Below, one piece after another: positions 42,719 to 50,864 of a stretch of DNA of 64,000 bases; position 1 is the first letter of the stretch, and each line of letters starts with the position of its first letter. The notes beneath the pieces were generated by a model, which saw nothing but the letters and a program-made list of their open reading frames with translations, searched no databases and had not been told where the DNA came from. Origin of the DNA: Ruegeria sp. 6PALISEP08. Its GTDB lineage: Bacteria; Pseudomonadota; Alphaproteobacteria; Rhodobacterales; Rhodobacteraceae. The position numbers and the translations under genes were made by a program. The stretch is from the NCBI RefSeq assembly GCF_001238295.1, contig NZ_LGXZ01000005.1:124001-188000 (forward strand), read 5' to 3'.

Positions 42719-44016
42719 CAGTATGCTCCCATCTTGACCGCATCATGCACTGGACCATCTGCCGGTGCGTCGAACACACTGCCGAGAGCATCGACTTTCT
42801 GTGCGTCGTTGATGTCCGCACGACCGAGAACGCGTCGTGCCTCAGCCAAGAGTGCTTGCTGCCTGTCAACGTTTGCTTGCATCTTGTCGATCACGGATAC
42901 CATCGCTTCGATGCGTGCGTCCTTTGTCGCGATCTGCTCGGCGTGTATCTGTTCCTGAACTTCAAACAACTCCGACTGTCGCGCCAACTGCTTGCCGCGT
43001 TCACCAGCCAGTTTGCGCCAGGCAGCTTTGCTCTCGTCACGTTTCTTGTTCTTGGGTTTGCTCTCGCCCGTTGCCTTCACATCATCGCGTGTGACGGTCT
43101 CGGTTCTGGCTTTGCCGTTTGGTGCGGCGCGTGCCAGAACGGGTTTTGTGCTCGGGTAAGCCTGCGCCATCACCAGATGGTTCAGCAACGCGCCTTGCGT
43201 GCCTTGTGTCTCGGTCAAAACCAACAAGCGCGCGGCAGCAAAGTCTTCGATGATCTGCTCAAACTCGTGCTCTCTGATCTGCGTCACGTCCGAAACCAAC
43301 CGTCGCAGACGCTCGTAGTCATACGTTCTGTCATCATCGAAAGATGTGTCGAGATGCTTGCCGCGTTCACGCATGGTGTTGAGAAGCACGTCGGCATCTC
43401 GGTCGTTCAACATCGGCTCAAACTTGGACCATGAAAGGTCAGCGATGTGAGTGCATGACGTGGGTATGCGATACCAGCACTGGTCTTGCCGCAAAGGACC
43501 GTGCTCTTGTTCAGCGATCACTTCCCCTGTTGTCTCTGCAAGTCGCGCAAGCGGTATGACCTCGCTCTGACGAAGCGGTCTCGCGGCTCGCATCAGCGCT
43601 CGCAACACGCGCCCATGTCTGGCTGGCAGATGGTCTTGTAACGTGTCCACCACTTCATCGACGAAGCGTGTCTCGCTGATCGGTTGGCCGCTGATGTTGG
43701 GAACAAGTAGCACGTTGCCCGTTCGATCTCGCTGTAACTTACCGTTCGCGGCGCGCTTCGGAACAGGAAGCAAACCGCGCACAAGGTAGTGGCCCGATAC
43801 TTCCTGCAGTACCGTGCTGATATCCTCGGAGAACACAACCACGTTGCTGCATGCCATGTCTTCCTGTGCATGCAGCTTCGTTTCTACGTCATCGGCTTGT
43901 GCCCAGTTGCCCAGTTCTTCTTCTTTGGGCAACTGGGCACAGGAAGATGCGCTTTGCATGCACTGTTCTGAAGCTCGCTTTTTCGGGCTTTTCCGGTTTG
44001 GTTTGTTGGTTTTCAC
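42718..44016 (-). CDS. Probable replication-associated protein, family not recognised
   Basis: About 432 residues from a GTG at 44016 with GGAGG ten bases upstream; an open frame continues to 44214 but would overlap the primase gene by 100 bp. The N-terminus is very basic (KTNKPNRKSPKKR). The middle (about 60-310) is helical with RHGRVLRALMRAARPLRQSEVIPLARLA, which resembles a helix-turn-helix. The C-terminus (about 330-420) is a charged coiled coil (KAAWRKLAGERGKQLARQSEL, QANVDRQQALLAEARR). Context between a primase and a RepL-like protein points to replication. A perfect 16-bp inverted repeat lies in its 5' end. Confidence 0.6.
   Translation of the reverse strand: MKTNKPNRKSPKKRASEQCMQSASSCAQLPKEEELGNWAQADDVETKLHAQEDMACSNVVVFSEDISTVLQEVSGHYLVRGLLPVPKRAANGKLQRDRTGNVLLVPNISGQPISETRFVDEVVDTLQDHLPARHGRVLRALMRAARPLRQSEVIPLARLAETTGEVIAEQEHGPLRQDQCWYRIPTSCTHIADLSWSKFEPMLNDRDADVLLNTMRERGKHLDTSFDDDRTYDYERLRRLVSDVTQIREHEFEQIIEDFAAARLLVLTETQGTQGALLNHLVMAQAYPSTKPVLARAAPNGKARTETVTRDDVKATGESKPKNKKRDESKAAWRKLAGERGKQLARQSELFEVQEQIHAEQIATKDARIEAMVSVIDKMQANVDRQQALLAEARRVLGRADINDAQKVDALGSVFDAPADGPVHDAVKMGAY
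43898..43941. repeat. Perfect 16-bp inverted repeat inside the replication-type gene
   Basis: Arm TGTGCCCAGTTGCCCA (43898-43913) pairs fully with TGGGCAACTGGGCACA (43926-43941) around a 12-nt loop. Each arm holds two copies of TGCCCAG. It lies about 75 nt after the chosen start of the gene. Such a strong hairpin inside a replication gene is a good origin or primase-recognition candidate. Confidence 0.85.
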
Positions 44017-44113
44017 AGCTTGCTTGCCTCCTTTTTCGTCCACTGTCTCCGGTTGGCTGGTCTCTGGGTTCGCCCTGCCATCACCGCCTTGGTGCTCGCT
44101 CGTCAGTCTCTCG

Positions 44114-45037
44114 TCACGGCTTCGCCGTGGCTGGCGCTGTCTTTGCAGCTGAGTTGATATACTGAAGTGAGCCTTGCACCGTTCGTTCCACGTAGCGGAT
44201 ACCAGCACCTTCACGGCTCGTTTCGCGTTCCCGTGCTTTCTCAGATGTCGCCATCAACAGCACTTCGACTTGTTCGGGCGCTGATCCGTTTGTGAGTAAG
44301 AACGTTGCGACATGTGCGTCAGCCCTGCTTCGGTTTCCACCAAACTTCGCTGTCGCTTCGTCGATCATCGCCTTCACGATGCTGACTTCGCTTTCGGTGC
44401 TGCCCAACTGTGGCTTGCGTTCGCCGTGGGTGTCGGTGTGCTCGACGCGTACGCTTTGAACGGACAAAGCCCGCTCTTGCGCATCATGAGTGAGGCCTTT
44501 GTTGAAGCGCAAGCGGGGTACGTGATCCCGACTATGATGCACCAACACGAGCGGTGGCTTTCCATCTGGCAGCATGCGTTCTGGCTTCGGGTTGCGCGTT
44601 GTTGGCACTCTGCCGTGTTGCGTTGGTTTGGCGCTGCTGGGATCACCTGCGTACTGCTCGGCCAAGACACGGCAAGCCGCAGCGTGCACATCAGTTGAGT
44701 GGTTGCGACCGGACAGCGTGACCCATGCTTGGAAGTTGTCAGGGCTGGTTTCTACAACTGCGCTTGGCCTGATGCCGTCGCACGCCATCAGGTGCAGTGC
44801 ATCGGCGCTGATGTCGTCAACGAGCACGTGCGTCAGAGGTCCATCGGGGCGGAAGAACACGTGGTGCCGCGCGGCCGACATCGCTGCAAACCAGTCTGCA
44901 GATGCGATGAACTGATGTGGTGTAAACCGACGACAAGCCACGACTTTGCCGCCAAGAGAGATGATACGTATGTCGAACGTCTCGCAGGGCAGTGCATCAA
45001 CCAGTTTGTGAAGCCAGATGCGACGTCGATCAGTCAT
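44114..45037 (-). CDS. RepB-type primase (archaeo-eukaryotic primase fold)
   Basis: 307 residues. Primase-like segments are HHVFFRPDGPLTHVLVDDISADAL (Asp74, Asp75 as metal ligands) and IRPSAVVETSPDNFQAWVTLSG, the typical beta-strand element seen in RepB primase domains. The second half has GDPSSAKPTQHGRVPTTRNPKP, also usual. It synthesises primers for replication of the element. Its start overlaps the HTH gene upstream by 8 bp, so it follows it in one operon. No linked helicase domain is present in this protein. Confidence 0.8.
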   Translation of the reverse strand: MTDRRRIWLHKLVDALPCETFDIRIISLGGKVVACRRFTPHQFIASADWFAAMSAARHHVFFRPDGPLTHVLVDDISADALHLMACDGIRPSAVVETSPDNFQAWVTLSGRNHSTDVHAAACRVLAEQYAGDPSSAKPTQHGRVPTTRNPKPERMLPDGKPPLVLVHHSRDHVPRLRFNKGLTHDAQERALSVQSVRVEHTDTHGERKPQLGSTESEVSIVKAMIDEATAKFGGNRSRADAHVATFLLTNGSAPEQVEVLLMATSEKARERETSREGAGIRYVERTVQGSLQYINSAAKTAPATAKP

Positions 45038-45506
45038 CTCTGTCTCCTTGGTTCGCGGTGGGCACAGGGCCGTCTTCCTGTGCGGTCTTGGACCCAGACC
45101 CCTCGGCGAAGCGAAGCGCCGCCCCTGTCATCTGATGACTTTCAAGGCACTTTGCCTGATCTCGGGTAGCCGATCGGGTCTCACAGCCATCGCTCGGACG
45201 CCGCAGTGCCCTCAGCCAGGCATCGACCTCACACTGGTCGAACTGCACTCGACCTCGAAGCCGATACCAAGGAGGACAAGCGGTTGTGTCGCCGTTCCGA
45301 TGGTCCATCATCATGCGGCTCAGAGTTCGGAGTGAGACCCCGATGTGATCTGCGGTTTCTTGCTTGCTGAGCGGTGGCAAGTTGGCGGCTCCGATGTCTG
45401 GTGATCTGGTGCCGCCTGCGCAACGCCACTCCGACAGAGTGATGACACGTTGCGGTCTTTGGTCAGGACTTCTGGGACAGTTTCCCAGTATGTCCGAAGG
45501 TGGCAC
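45030..45506 (-). CDS. Excisionase-like helix-turn-helix protein (HTH_17/AlpA type)
   Basis: Up to 158 residues, from a GTG at 45506 (start uncertain). The core (about 45-105) reads LPPLSKQETADHIGVSLRTLSRM followed by a wing WYRLRGRVQFDQCEVDAWLRALRR, a MerR-like DNA-binding unit common in excisionases and AlpA regulators. The C-terminal 50 residues are polar and low in structure. It is first in the operon with the primase and replication genes, and next to the integrase. It probably controls excision and the replication genes. Nested inverted repeats lie just upstream (45540-45584). Confidence 0.75.
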   Translation of the reverse strand: MPPSDILGNCPRSPDQRPQRVITLSEWRCAGGTRSPDIGAANLPPLSKQETADHIGVSLRTLSRMMMDHRNGDTTACPPWYRLRGRVQFDQCEVDAWLRALRRPSDGCETRSATRDQAKCLESHQMTGAALRFAEGSGSKTAQEDGPVPTANQGDRDD

Positions 45507-45539
45507 GAACTGGCCCAGAGGTCAAGCCCAAAAGTACCA

Positions 45540-45584
45540 CATGTTGTGTTCATAGCGCTATCATGCGCTGCATAACACAACATG
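45540..45584. promoter_or_regulatory. Nested inverted repeat in front of the HTH-primase-rep operon
   Basis: Outer arms CATGTTGTGTT (45540-45550) and AACACAACATG (45574-45584) are perfect. An inner AGCGC-N6-GCGCT palindrome lies between them. The position, 34 bp upstream of the HTH gene start, fits an operator for that protein or a switch controlling excision. Confidence 0.7.
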
Positions 45585-45608
45585 CAGTGTATGTACTCGC
45601 GCTACATG

Positions 45609-46562
45609 TCACTCAACAGCATGCAACTTGGCGACGATGTCCGACGCTCGCAGCCTTGCGTATCTTTCAAGAAGCACGCCCGCGTCACGATGCCCAGTAA
45701 GTACTTGCACTTCGGCCACTGACCACCCTTCCAGCAGCTTGTCTGTTGCGGCTTGCGCGCGTAAGTCATGCAGCCTGATGTCTTCGACACCGGCACGCGC
45801 ACGCAGCCTCTGCCATGCCAGTCGCACGGCGTTCTCAGTGATGGGCAACACTCGGTCATCAGCGCGCGGCAACGTGGTCAACACCTGAACAGCCATCGGG
45901 CTGAGCGGCACGAACCGCGCATGTCCGTTCTTGGTCATCGACAGCAACACGACCCGTTGTTGCAGGTCAACGTCACACCATTGCATGGACAGCAGTTCGC
46001 CTCGTCGGCAAGCCGTCTCACGTGCCAAAACGATCAGAGGTAGCATCAACGCGTTCTTGCACTGCACTGCCGCATCAAGCAGCCGCTGCCACTCATCGCC
46101 TGTCAGCCGTCTTTCGCGACGGTCACTGATACGTGGACGCCTCACGTGGCGCACTGGGTTGGCATCGCTGTCGTCAAGCTGATGGTCGATGGCTGTCTGC
46201 ATCAACGACAACTCACGCACCACAGTGGATGGCTTGGCTTCTTGTACACGTCGGTCGCGCCACGCTGCGACTTCGGCAGCAGTGAGCACGTCGATGCGCA
46301 AAGTTGCCAACTTCGTGCGAGCAAGCGCGTGCAGTCGCCATCGCTCGCTTGGTTTCTTGTCTGCCAACTGGTGCAGAGCGTCTGAAAGTGTAGCAGTCGT
46401 CGTCTTGGGCTTGCACAACTCGCCACGTTCTGCGCGCATCTCCGCATCGCGTGCCCACATCACTGCATCGGCTCGCTTCGTGAACGTCTTGCTTGTTGAC
46501 CGGCCTGCACGTCGCACCGTCGCCTGCCACTTGCCACTTGGCCGCTTGTTGATCGTCGCCAT
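45609..46562 (-). CDS. int: Tyrosine recombinase / integrase
   Basis: 317 residues with the usual domains: an N-terminal arm-binding part (about 1-60, AP2-like), a SAM-like core-binding domain (about 60-135), and a catalytic domain. Catalytic residues can be read: Arg186 in ACRRGELL, Lys211, His265 and Arg268 in LHDLRAQ, His291 in LTGHRD, and Tyr301 in LLERYARL. It catalyses site-specific recombination between the tRNA-Pro site and the element's own copy. It lies next to the intact tRNA end and is transcribed away from it. Confidence 0.95.
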   Translation of the reverse strand: MATINKRPSGKWQATVRRAGRSTSKTFTKRADAVMWARDAEMRAERGELCKPKTTTATLSDALHQLADKKPSERWRLHALARTKLATLRIDVLTAAEVAAWRDRRVQEAKPSTVVRELSLMQTAIDHQLDDSDANPVRHVRRPRISDRRERRLTGDEWQRLLDAAVQCKNALMLPLIVLARETACRRGELLSMQWCDVDLQQRVVLLSMTKNGHARFVPLSPMAVQVLTTLPRADDRVLPITENAVRLAWQRLRARAGVEDIRLHDLRAQAATDKLLEGWSVAEVQVLTGHRDAGVLLERYARLRASDIVAKLHAVE

Positions 46563-46616
46563 CTCGCATCTCTCCTCGTGCGATGATGGACGTCTTGCGC
46601 CGTGTTTGCGTGCTTG

Positions 46617-46635
46617 GTGCAGCGGAAGTGCAGCG
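46617..46635 (+). repeat. GTGCAGCG repeat, right arm-type site candidate
   Basis: The 19-mer GTGCAGCGGAAGTGCAGCG is identical to 39495-39513 and in the same orientation. It lies between the integrase start and the tRNA attachment repeat, about 70 bp inside the element end. Confidence 0.65.
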
Positions 46636-46706
46636 ATCAGACAACCGACACGGTGCCGGTGCGTGCAACTGCATCCAGATGTGTCAACAACATCAAGCAG
46701 TTGATC

Positions 46707-46783
46707 TGGTCGGAGTGAGAGGATTCGAACCTCCGACCCCTGCCTCCCGAAGACAGTGCTCTACCAGGCTGAGCTACACTCCG
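46707..46783 (-). tRNA. tRNA-Pro (anticodon CGG)
   Basis: The 77-nt cloverleaf is complete: acceptor CGGAGTG/CACTCCG, D stem GCTC/GAGC, anticodon stem CTGTC/GGCAG with loop TTCGGGA (anticodon CGG), T stem GGAGG/CCTCT with loop TTCGAAT, and encoded CCA. The 3' 53 bases form the right attachment repeat of the integrated element, so the element regenerated an intact gene on insertion. Confidence 0.96.
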
Positions 46784-46892
46784 ACCGTGGCGGGTGATCT
46801 ATACCCGGTGTTCTGGATGCGCAAGAGGATTCTGAGGCGTGATTGTGGAGGCTTATACACGGCAATGGATAAGATCGTAATGCTGTCAGTTG

Positions 46893-48008
46893 TCAACGAA
46901 GCGGATCCGTTTTGTACAGGCGAATCTTTGTGCCGCCGTGATCTACCACCGGGCCGGGTTGGAGCAACGGAAGGCGAGTGGCCCGTGCCAATGCGGGTGC
47001 GCTGGTCACTATTCCAACGCGCCATCCCTGAAAACGGCCGGTCAAAACCTTACCCAGAGTGCCATAGACAGAGCGCAACCGCTTTTCGTCTCCTATGCGT
47101 GCCCCATAAGGCGGGTTCACAATAACCAAACCGGCAGGACCTTCTGGTGGCTTAATGTCGCTGACCGAACGCTGCAGAAAACGCGTCATCGCGCCAACCC
47201 CGGCCCGCTCGGCATTGGCTGTGGCGGCGCCCACTGCACCTGAGTTTCTGTCCGATCCGTGGAATGTCAGAGAGCATTCCTGCGCGGTGTTGCTTTCGCG
47301 CATCTTTTGCCACTGGTCGTGATCGAATTCGGCCAGGTTTTCGAACGCAAAGCGACGTGAGCGGCCCGGCATCAACCCAAGTGCAATTTCGGCGGCTTCT
47401 AACACAAACGTACCTGATCCGCACATCGGGTCGAGCACAGGCTCGTCCCCTGTAAACTCGCACTCTCGCAAGAACATGGCAGCCATTGTTTCACGCATCG
47501 GGGCCTTGGCAATTGCTTCCTTGTGACCGCGCTTGTGCAAAAGCTCACCTGAACTGTCGATCGACAGTGTGCAGATATCTTTTTCAATGCGCAGCAAGAC
47601 CCTTAGGTCTGCCTCGGGCGAGATCGGTGCCCCCAAAACCTCGGAAATGGCGCGTTCGATCCGCTGCCGGGCTGCACCCGCATGGTAGATTCTGGACTTG
47701 CGGCTGGTGGCCTCGACCTTCACCGGAACGTCGGTGCGTAAAAAATCACCCCACGGAAACTTGCGCGCACGCTTGTCCAATTGAGCCAGATGCACGGCCG
47801 GAAAGCTGCCCAGGCGTACAAGAACCTTGTTTGCCCCGCGCAATGTCAGATTCGCACGCCAAACTTCGGACCAGGATCCTCGGCACGTTACACCACCTCG
47901 AACAGCTTTTGCTTCGGCAAAACCGCAGGATTGTGCCTCGGCACATAGTGGATTTTCGAGGCCCGGTGTGGCGATCAGAAAGATATCGAGGTCTGCGTTT
48001 TTTTCCAT
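46893..48008 (-). CDS. THUMP-domain class I SAM-dependent RNA methyltransferase (RlmL/TrmN6-like)
   Basis: 371 residues. The N-terminal THUMP RNA-binding region is about 45-155. The methyltransferase part has DPMCGSGTFVLEAAEIALG (SAM-binding loop) and VIVNPPYGARIG (NPPY, N-methylation of a base). The family makes m2G in 23S rRNA (RlmL N-terminal half) or tRNA. Its length equals a single-module enzyme, not the fused RlmKL of gamma-proteobacteria. It lies beyond the right end of the element, outside it. Confidence 0.9.
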   Translation of the reverse strand: MEKNADLDIFLIATPGLENPLCAEAQSCGFAEAKAVRGGVTCRGSWSEVWRANLTLRGANKVLVRLGSFPAVHLAQLDKRARKFPWGDFLRTDVPVKVEATSRKSRIYHAGAARQRIERAISEVLGAPISPEADLRVLLRIEKDICTLSIDSSGELLHKRGHKEAIAKAPMRETMAAMFLRECEFTGDEPVLDPMCGSGTFVLEAAEIALGLMPGRSRRFAFENLAEFDHDQWQKMRESNTAQECSLTFHGSDRNSGAVGAATANAERAGVGAMTRFLQRSVSDIKPPEGPAGLVIVNPPYGARIGDEKRLRSVYGTLGKVLTGRFQGWRVGIVTSAPALARATRLPLLQPGPVVDHGGTKIRLYKTDPLR

Positions 48009-48306
48009 TCCGGTTGCTTACACCGGAAGACGGGCAGGTGCGACACGCTTTTTTGAAGCGCAATATCTGCTAGTTTGACCGGGGTATCGCAGGAATATGC
48101 AGTTTCAGGATAAGTTTTGGCGGTAACAGGTTTGCGTTTAGGGGCGTCCCCGCGTAAAGGGTCCGTGATCGGAATTACGCCAACGGATTTTGGACCCATT
48201 CTGACGCATTTGCGACAGATGGTAAAATTTTCCGCGTTATTGCATAGGCTCGAATGGGCGTCGGCAAGACAGGCGCAGCAACAAAGGCTTGGAAGAACGT
48301 AGCAAC

Positions 48307-49650
48307 ATGCAAACTTTCAAACTGAAAAAAGGGTTGGATCTGCCAGTTGAAGGTGCTCCTGACCAGACCATCCATCCGGGGCCGGAATACAAGACCGTTG
48401 GTGTTTTGGGCGGCGACTATGCCGGCCTGAAGCCAAAGATGTTGGTGCAGGAAGACGATGAAGTTCAGCGGGGTGCTCCGTTGTTCTGTCATAAGGATGC
48501 ACCAGACGCTTTGATGGTTGCGCCTGTAAGTGGCAAGGTTGTCGCCATTAACCGGGGTGCCCGTCGTGTTCTGCAAAGCGTCGTGATTGAAGTGTCGGAC
48601 GTAAATGACCCAGGCATGGATTTCTCTGGCGTCGGCGATGCGGATACGGCCGAGGGCGTGACTGCCAAATTGTGCGCCGCTGGTTTGTGGACCGCTTTCC
48701 GTACACGGCCCTATTCGAAAATGCCCCAGCCGGGCAGTGCACCGACCGCGATTTTTGTCACTGCCATGGACAGTGATCCACTGGCCGCTGATGCCGCGGT
48801 GGTCATCGCTGAGGCACCCGAGGCATTCACTGTTGGCCTGACCGCGATCAGTAAGCTGACCGACGGTAAGACCTACCTCTGCCAGAAAGAAGGTGACGCG
48901 ATCCCCGGAGCAGATGTGCCTGGCGTTGAGGCGGCAGCATTCTCGGGCCCGCATCCATCGGGTTTGGCCGGTACTCATATCCATTTTCTTGAACCTCTTG
49001 CTGGCGAAAAGCAGGTCTGGACCATCGGCTATCAGGACGTCATTGCAATTGGCCGTCTGATGCAGACCGGTCACCTCGACCCAAACATCGTGGTTGCTCT
49101 GACCGGTCCGGGCGCACGTCAGCCACGCTTGATCCGCACAGTCATGGGTGCATCCACCGATGATTTGACCCGTGATGAGGTGAATGTCGACGGAACACCC
49201 CGCATTATTTCCGGCTCGATCCTGTCAGGGCAACACGCAGATGGGCCGACGGCCTATCTGGGTCGGTTCGCCCGTCAGATCAGCATCATCCGTGAAGATC
49301 CCGACCAAATCCCAATGGGCTGGATTCGTCCAATGCCGTCAAAGTATTCTGTCCAGCCGGTTTTGGGGTCGGCATTCGCCAAGAAGCTGTATGCGTTCAC
49401 GTCCAACCTGAACGGCGGGCGTCGCGCGATGGTGCCGACCGGTGTGTTCGAGGAACTGATGCCGCAGGATTACTTGCCCACTCAGCTGATGCGAGCCTTG
49501 TTGGTGATGGATACCGACACCGCCCAGGCGCTGGGTGCGCTGGAGCTGGACGAAGAGGATCTGGGCCTTGTGGGCTTTGCCTGTCCGGCGAAATATGAAT
49601 ACGGGCTGGCGCTGCGCGACTGCCTGAACAAGATTGAAAAGGAGGGCTGA
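48307..49650 (+). CDS. nqrA: Na+-translocating NADH:quinone reductase subunit A
   Basis: 447 residues from the ATG at 48307 (MQTFKLKKGLDLPVEG, the conserved NqrA start). Conserved NqrA pieces such as VGVLGGDYAGLKPKMLVQEDD, SGKVVAINRGARR, FRTRPYSKMP and GLAGTHIHFLEPL are present. NqrA is the cytoplasmic quinone-site subunit of the redox sodium pump. It opens the nqrABCDEF operon; the roughly 300 bp upstream (48009-48306) hold its promoter, with no other gene seen. Genes follow at 5 bp or with overlaps. Confidence 0.97.
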   Translation: MQTFKLKKGLDLPVEGAPDQTIHPGPEYKTVGVLGGDYAGLKPKMLVQEDDEVQRGAPLFCHKDAPDALMVAPVSGKVVAINRGARRVLQSVVIEVSDVNDPGMDFSGVGDADTAEGVTAKLCAAGLWTAFRTRPYSKMPQPGSAPTAIFVTAMDSDPLAADAAVVIAEAPEAFTVGLTAISKLTDGKTYLCQKEGDAIPGADVPGVEAAAFSGPHPSGLAGTHIHFLEPLAGEKQVWTIGYQDVIAIGRLMQTGHLDPNIVVALTGPGARQPRLIRTVMGASTDDLTRDEVNVDGTPRIISGSILSGQHADGPTAYLGRFARQISIIREDPDQIPMGWIRPMPSKYSVQPVLGSAFAKKLYAFTSNLNGGRRAMVPTGVFEELMPQDYLPTQLMRALLVMDTDTAQALGALELDEEDLGLVGFACPAKYEYGLALRDCLNKIEKEG

Positions 49651-49655
49651 TCCAA

Positions 49656-50864
49656 ATGGGTTTGCGCAGCTTCTTCGATCGGATTGAGCCGAACTTTACC
49701 AAGGGCGGCAAGTACGAAAAGTATTTCCCCATCTACGAGATGGTCGAAAGCTTTATCTACACTCCGAAAACTGTGACCACTGTCGCCCCTCATGCACGGT
49801 CTTACGTGGATATGAAGCGGATCATGACCTATGTCGTGATCGCGACGATCCCATGTATTCTGTGGGGGATGTACAATACCGGCTATCAAGCCAACTCGGC
49901 TATTGCCACGCTTGGGCCAGACTCGGCCACAGGATGGCGGATCGCCATTCTGCAGACCTTTGGTATTTCGCTGAGCCCAGACAGCATATTTGCGAACGTG
50001 ATGCACGGGCTGATGTATTTCCTGCCGATCTATATAGTCACGCTTGTGGCTGGCGGCATATTCGAGGTCATCTTCGCGACCGTGCGCGGGCACGAGGTGA
50101 ACGAGGGTTTCCTTGTTACATCAATGCTCTACACGCTGATCATGCCCGCAACCACGCCCCTGTGGCAGGTTGCACTGGGGATCATTTTCGGCGTCGTGAT
50201 CGGTAAGGAAGTGTTTGGTGGAACAGGCAAGAACTTCCTCAATCCGGCGCTGGTTGGTCGGGCCTTTCTTTACTTCGCTTACCCCGCTCAGATGTCGGGC
50301 GATGCGGTCTGGACACCCGTTGACGGGTTCTCAGGCGCAACAGCTCTGGCGGTCTCGGCTGCGGACGGCGTTCAGGCGCTGGCGGCGGATGGCATCACTT
50401 GGTCGAGCGCTTTCTTTGGCCAGATTCAGGGCAGCTTTGGTGAGACTTCTACGCTTGCCTGTATGATCGGCTTGGCTTTCCTGCTGATGACGAAGATCGC
50501 CAACTATCGCCTGATAGTGGGCTGTCTGGCCGGAACCATCGGCTTTACACTGCTGCTGAACTCGGTCGGATCGGACACGAACCCGATGTTCGCGATGCCA
50601 TGGTACTGGCATATCGTGCTGGGCGGTTATGCCTTTGGTCTCGCCTTCATGGTGACTGAACCGGTTTCGGCAAGCCATACCAACGTCGGCCGCTATATCT
50701 ATGGTGCGTTGATCGGTGTCATGGTTGTGATGATCCGTGTCATCAATCCGGCTTTCCCCGAAGGTATGATGCTGGCCATCTTGTTCGGCAACGTCTTTGC
50801 ACCGCTGATCGACTATTTCGTTGTTCAAGCCAACATCAAACGGAGGGCGCGTCGCCATGTCTGA
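49656..50864 (+). CDS. nqrB: Na+-translocating NADH:quinone reductase subunit B
   Basis: 402 residues with about ten membrane helices. The covalent FMN attachment motif SGAT is present in DGFSGATALA, with Thr229 as acceptor, which ApbE (encoded nearby) should flavinylate. GGTGKNFLNPALVGRAFLYFAYP is typical for the family. NqrB carries FMN and riboflavin and forms the core of the sodium channel. It overlaps nqrC by 8 bp. Confidence 0.97.
   Translation: MGLRSFFDRIEPNFTKGGKYEKYFPIYEMVESFIYTPKTVTTVAPHARSYVDMKRIMTYVVIATIPCILWGMYNTGYQANSAIATLGPDSATGWRIAILQTFGISLSPDSIFANVMHGLMYFLPIYIVTLVAGGIFEVIFATVRGHEVNEGFLVTSMLYTLIMPATTPLWQVALGIIFGVVIGKEVFGGTGKNFLNPALVGRAFLYFAYPAQMSGDAVWTPVDGFSGATALAVSAADGVQALAADGITWSSAFFGQIQGSFGETSTLACMIGLAFLLMTKIANYRLIVGCLAGTIGFTLLLNSVGSDTNPMFAMPWYWHIVLGGYAFGLAFMVTEPVSASHTNVGRYIYGALIGVMVVMIRVINPAFPEGMMLAILFGNVFAPLIDYFVVQANIKRRARRHV

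Larger units (their letters stand above)
39239..46759. mobile_element. Integrated element at tRNA-Pro (about 7.5 kb)
   Basis: A perfect 53-bp direct repeat bounds this region: 39239-39291 and 46707-46759. The right copy is part of an intact tRNA-Pro gene; the left copy is the displaced tRNA 3' portion. Inside are a tyrosine integrase next to the tRNA end, an excisionase-like HTH protein, a RepB-type primase, a probable replication protein, a winged-helix protein, an HNH-HIT fusion and two small exported proteins. No conjugation, capsid or terminase gene is visible. The element thus looks like a plasmid-derived integrative element or a phage satellite rather than a prophage. Confidence 0.9.

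Noticed and set aside
44017-44214. In-frame N-terminal extension of the replication-type gene up to an ATG at 44214
   Set aside because: It would overlap the primase gene by about 100 bp, while a GTG at 44016 has GGAGG at good spacing and follows the primase stop.
39239-46759. Prophage
   Set aside because: No terminase, portal, capsid or lysis genes can be recognised; only integration, replication and cargo genes are present.
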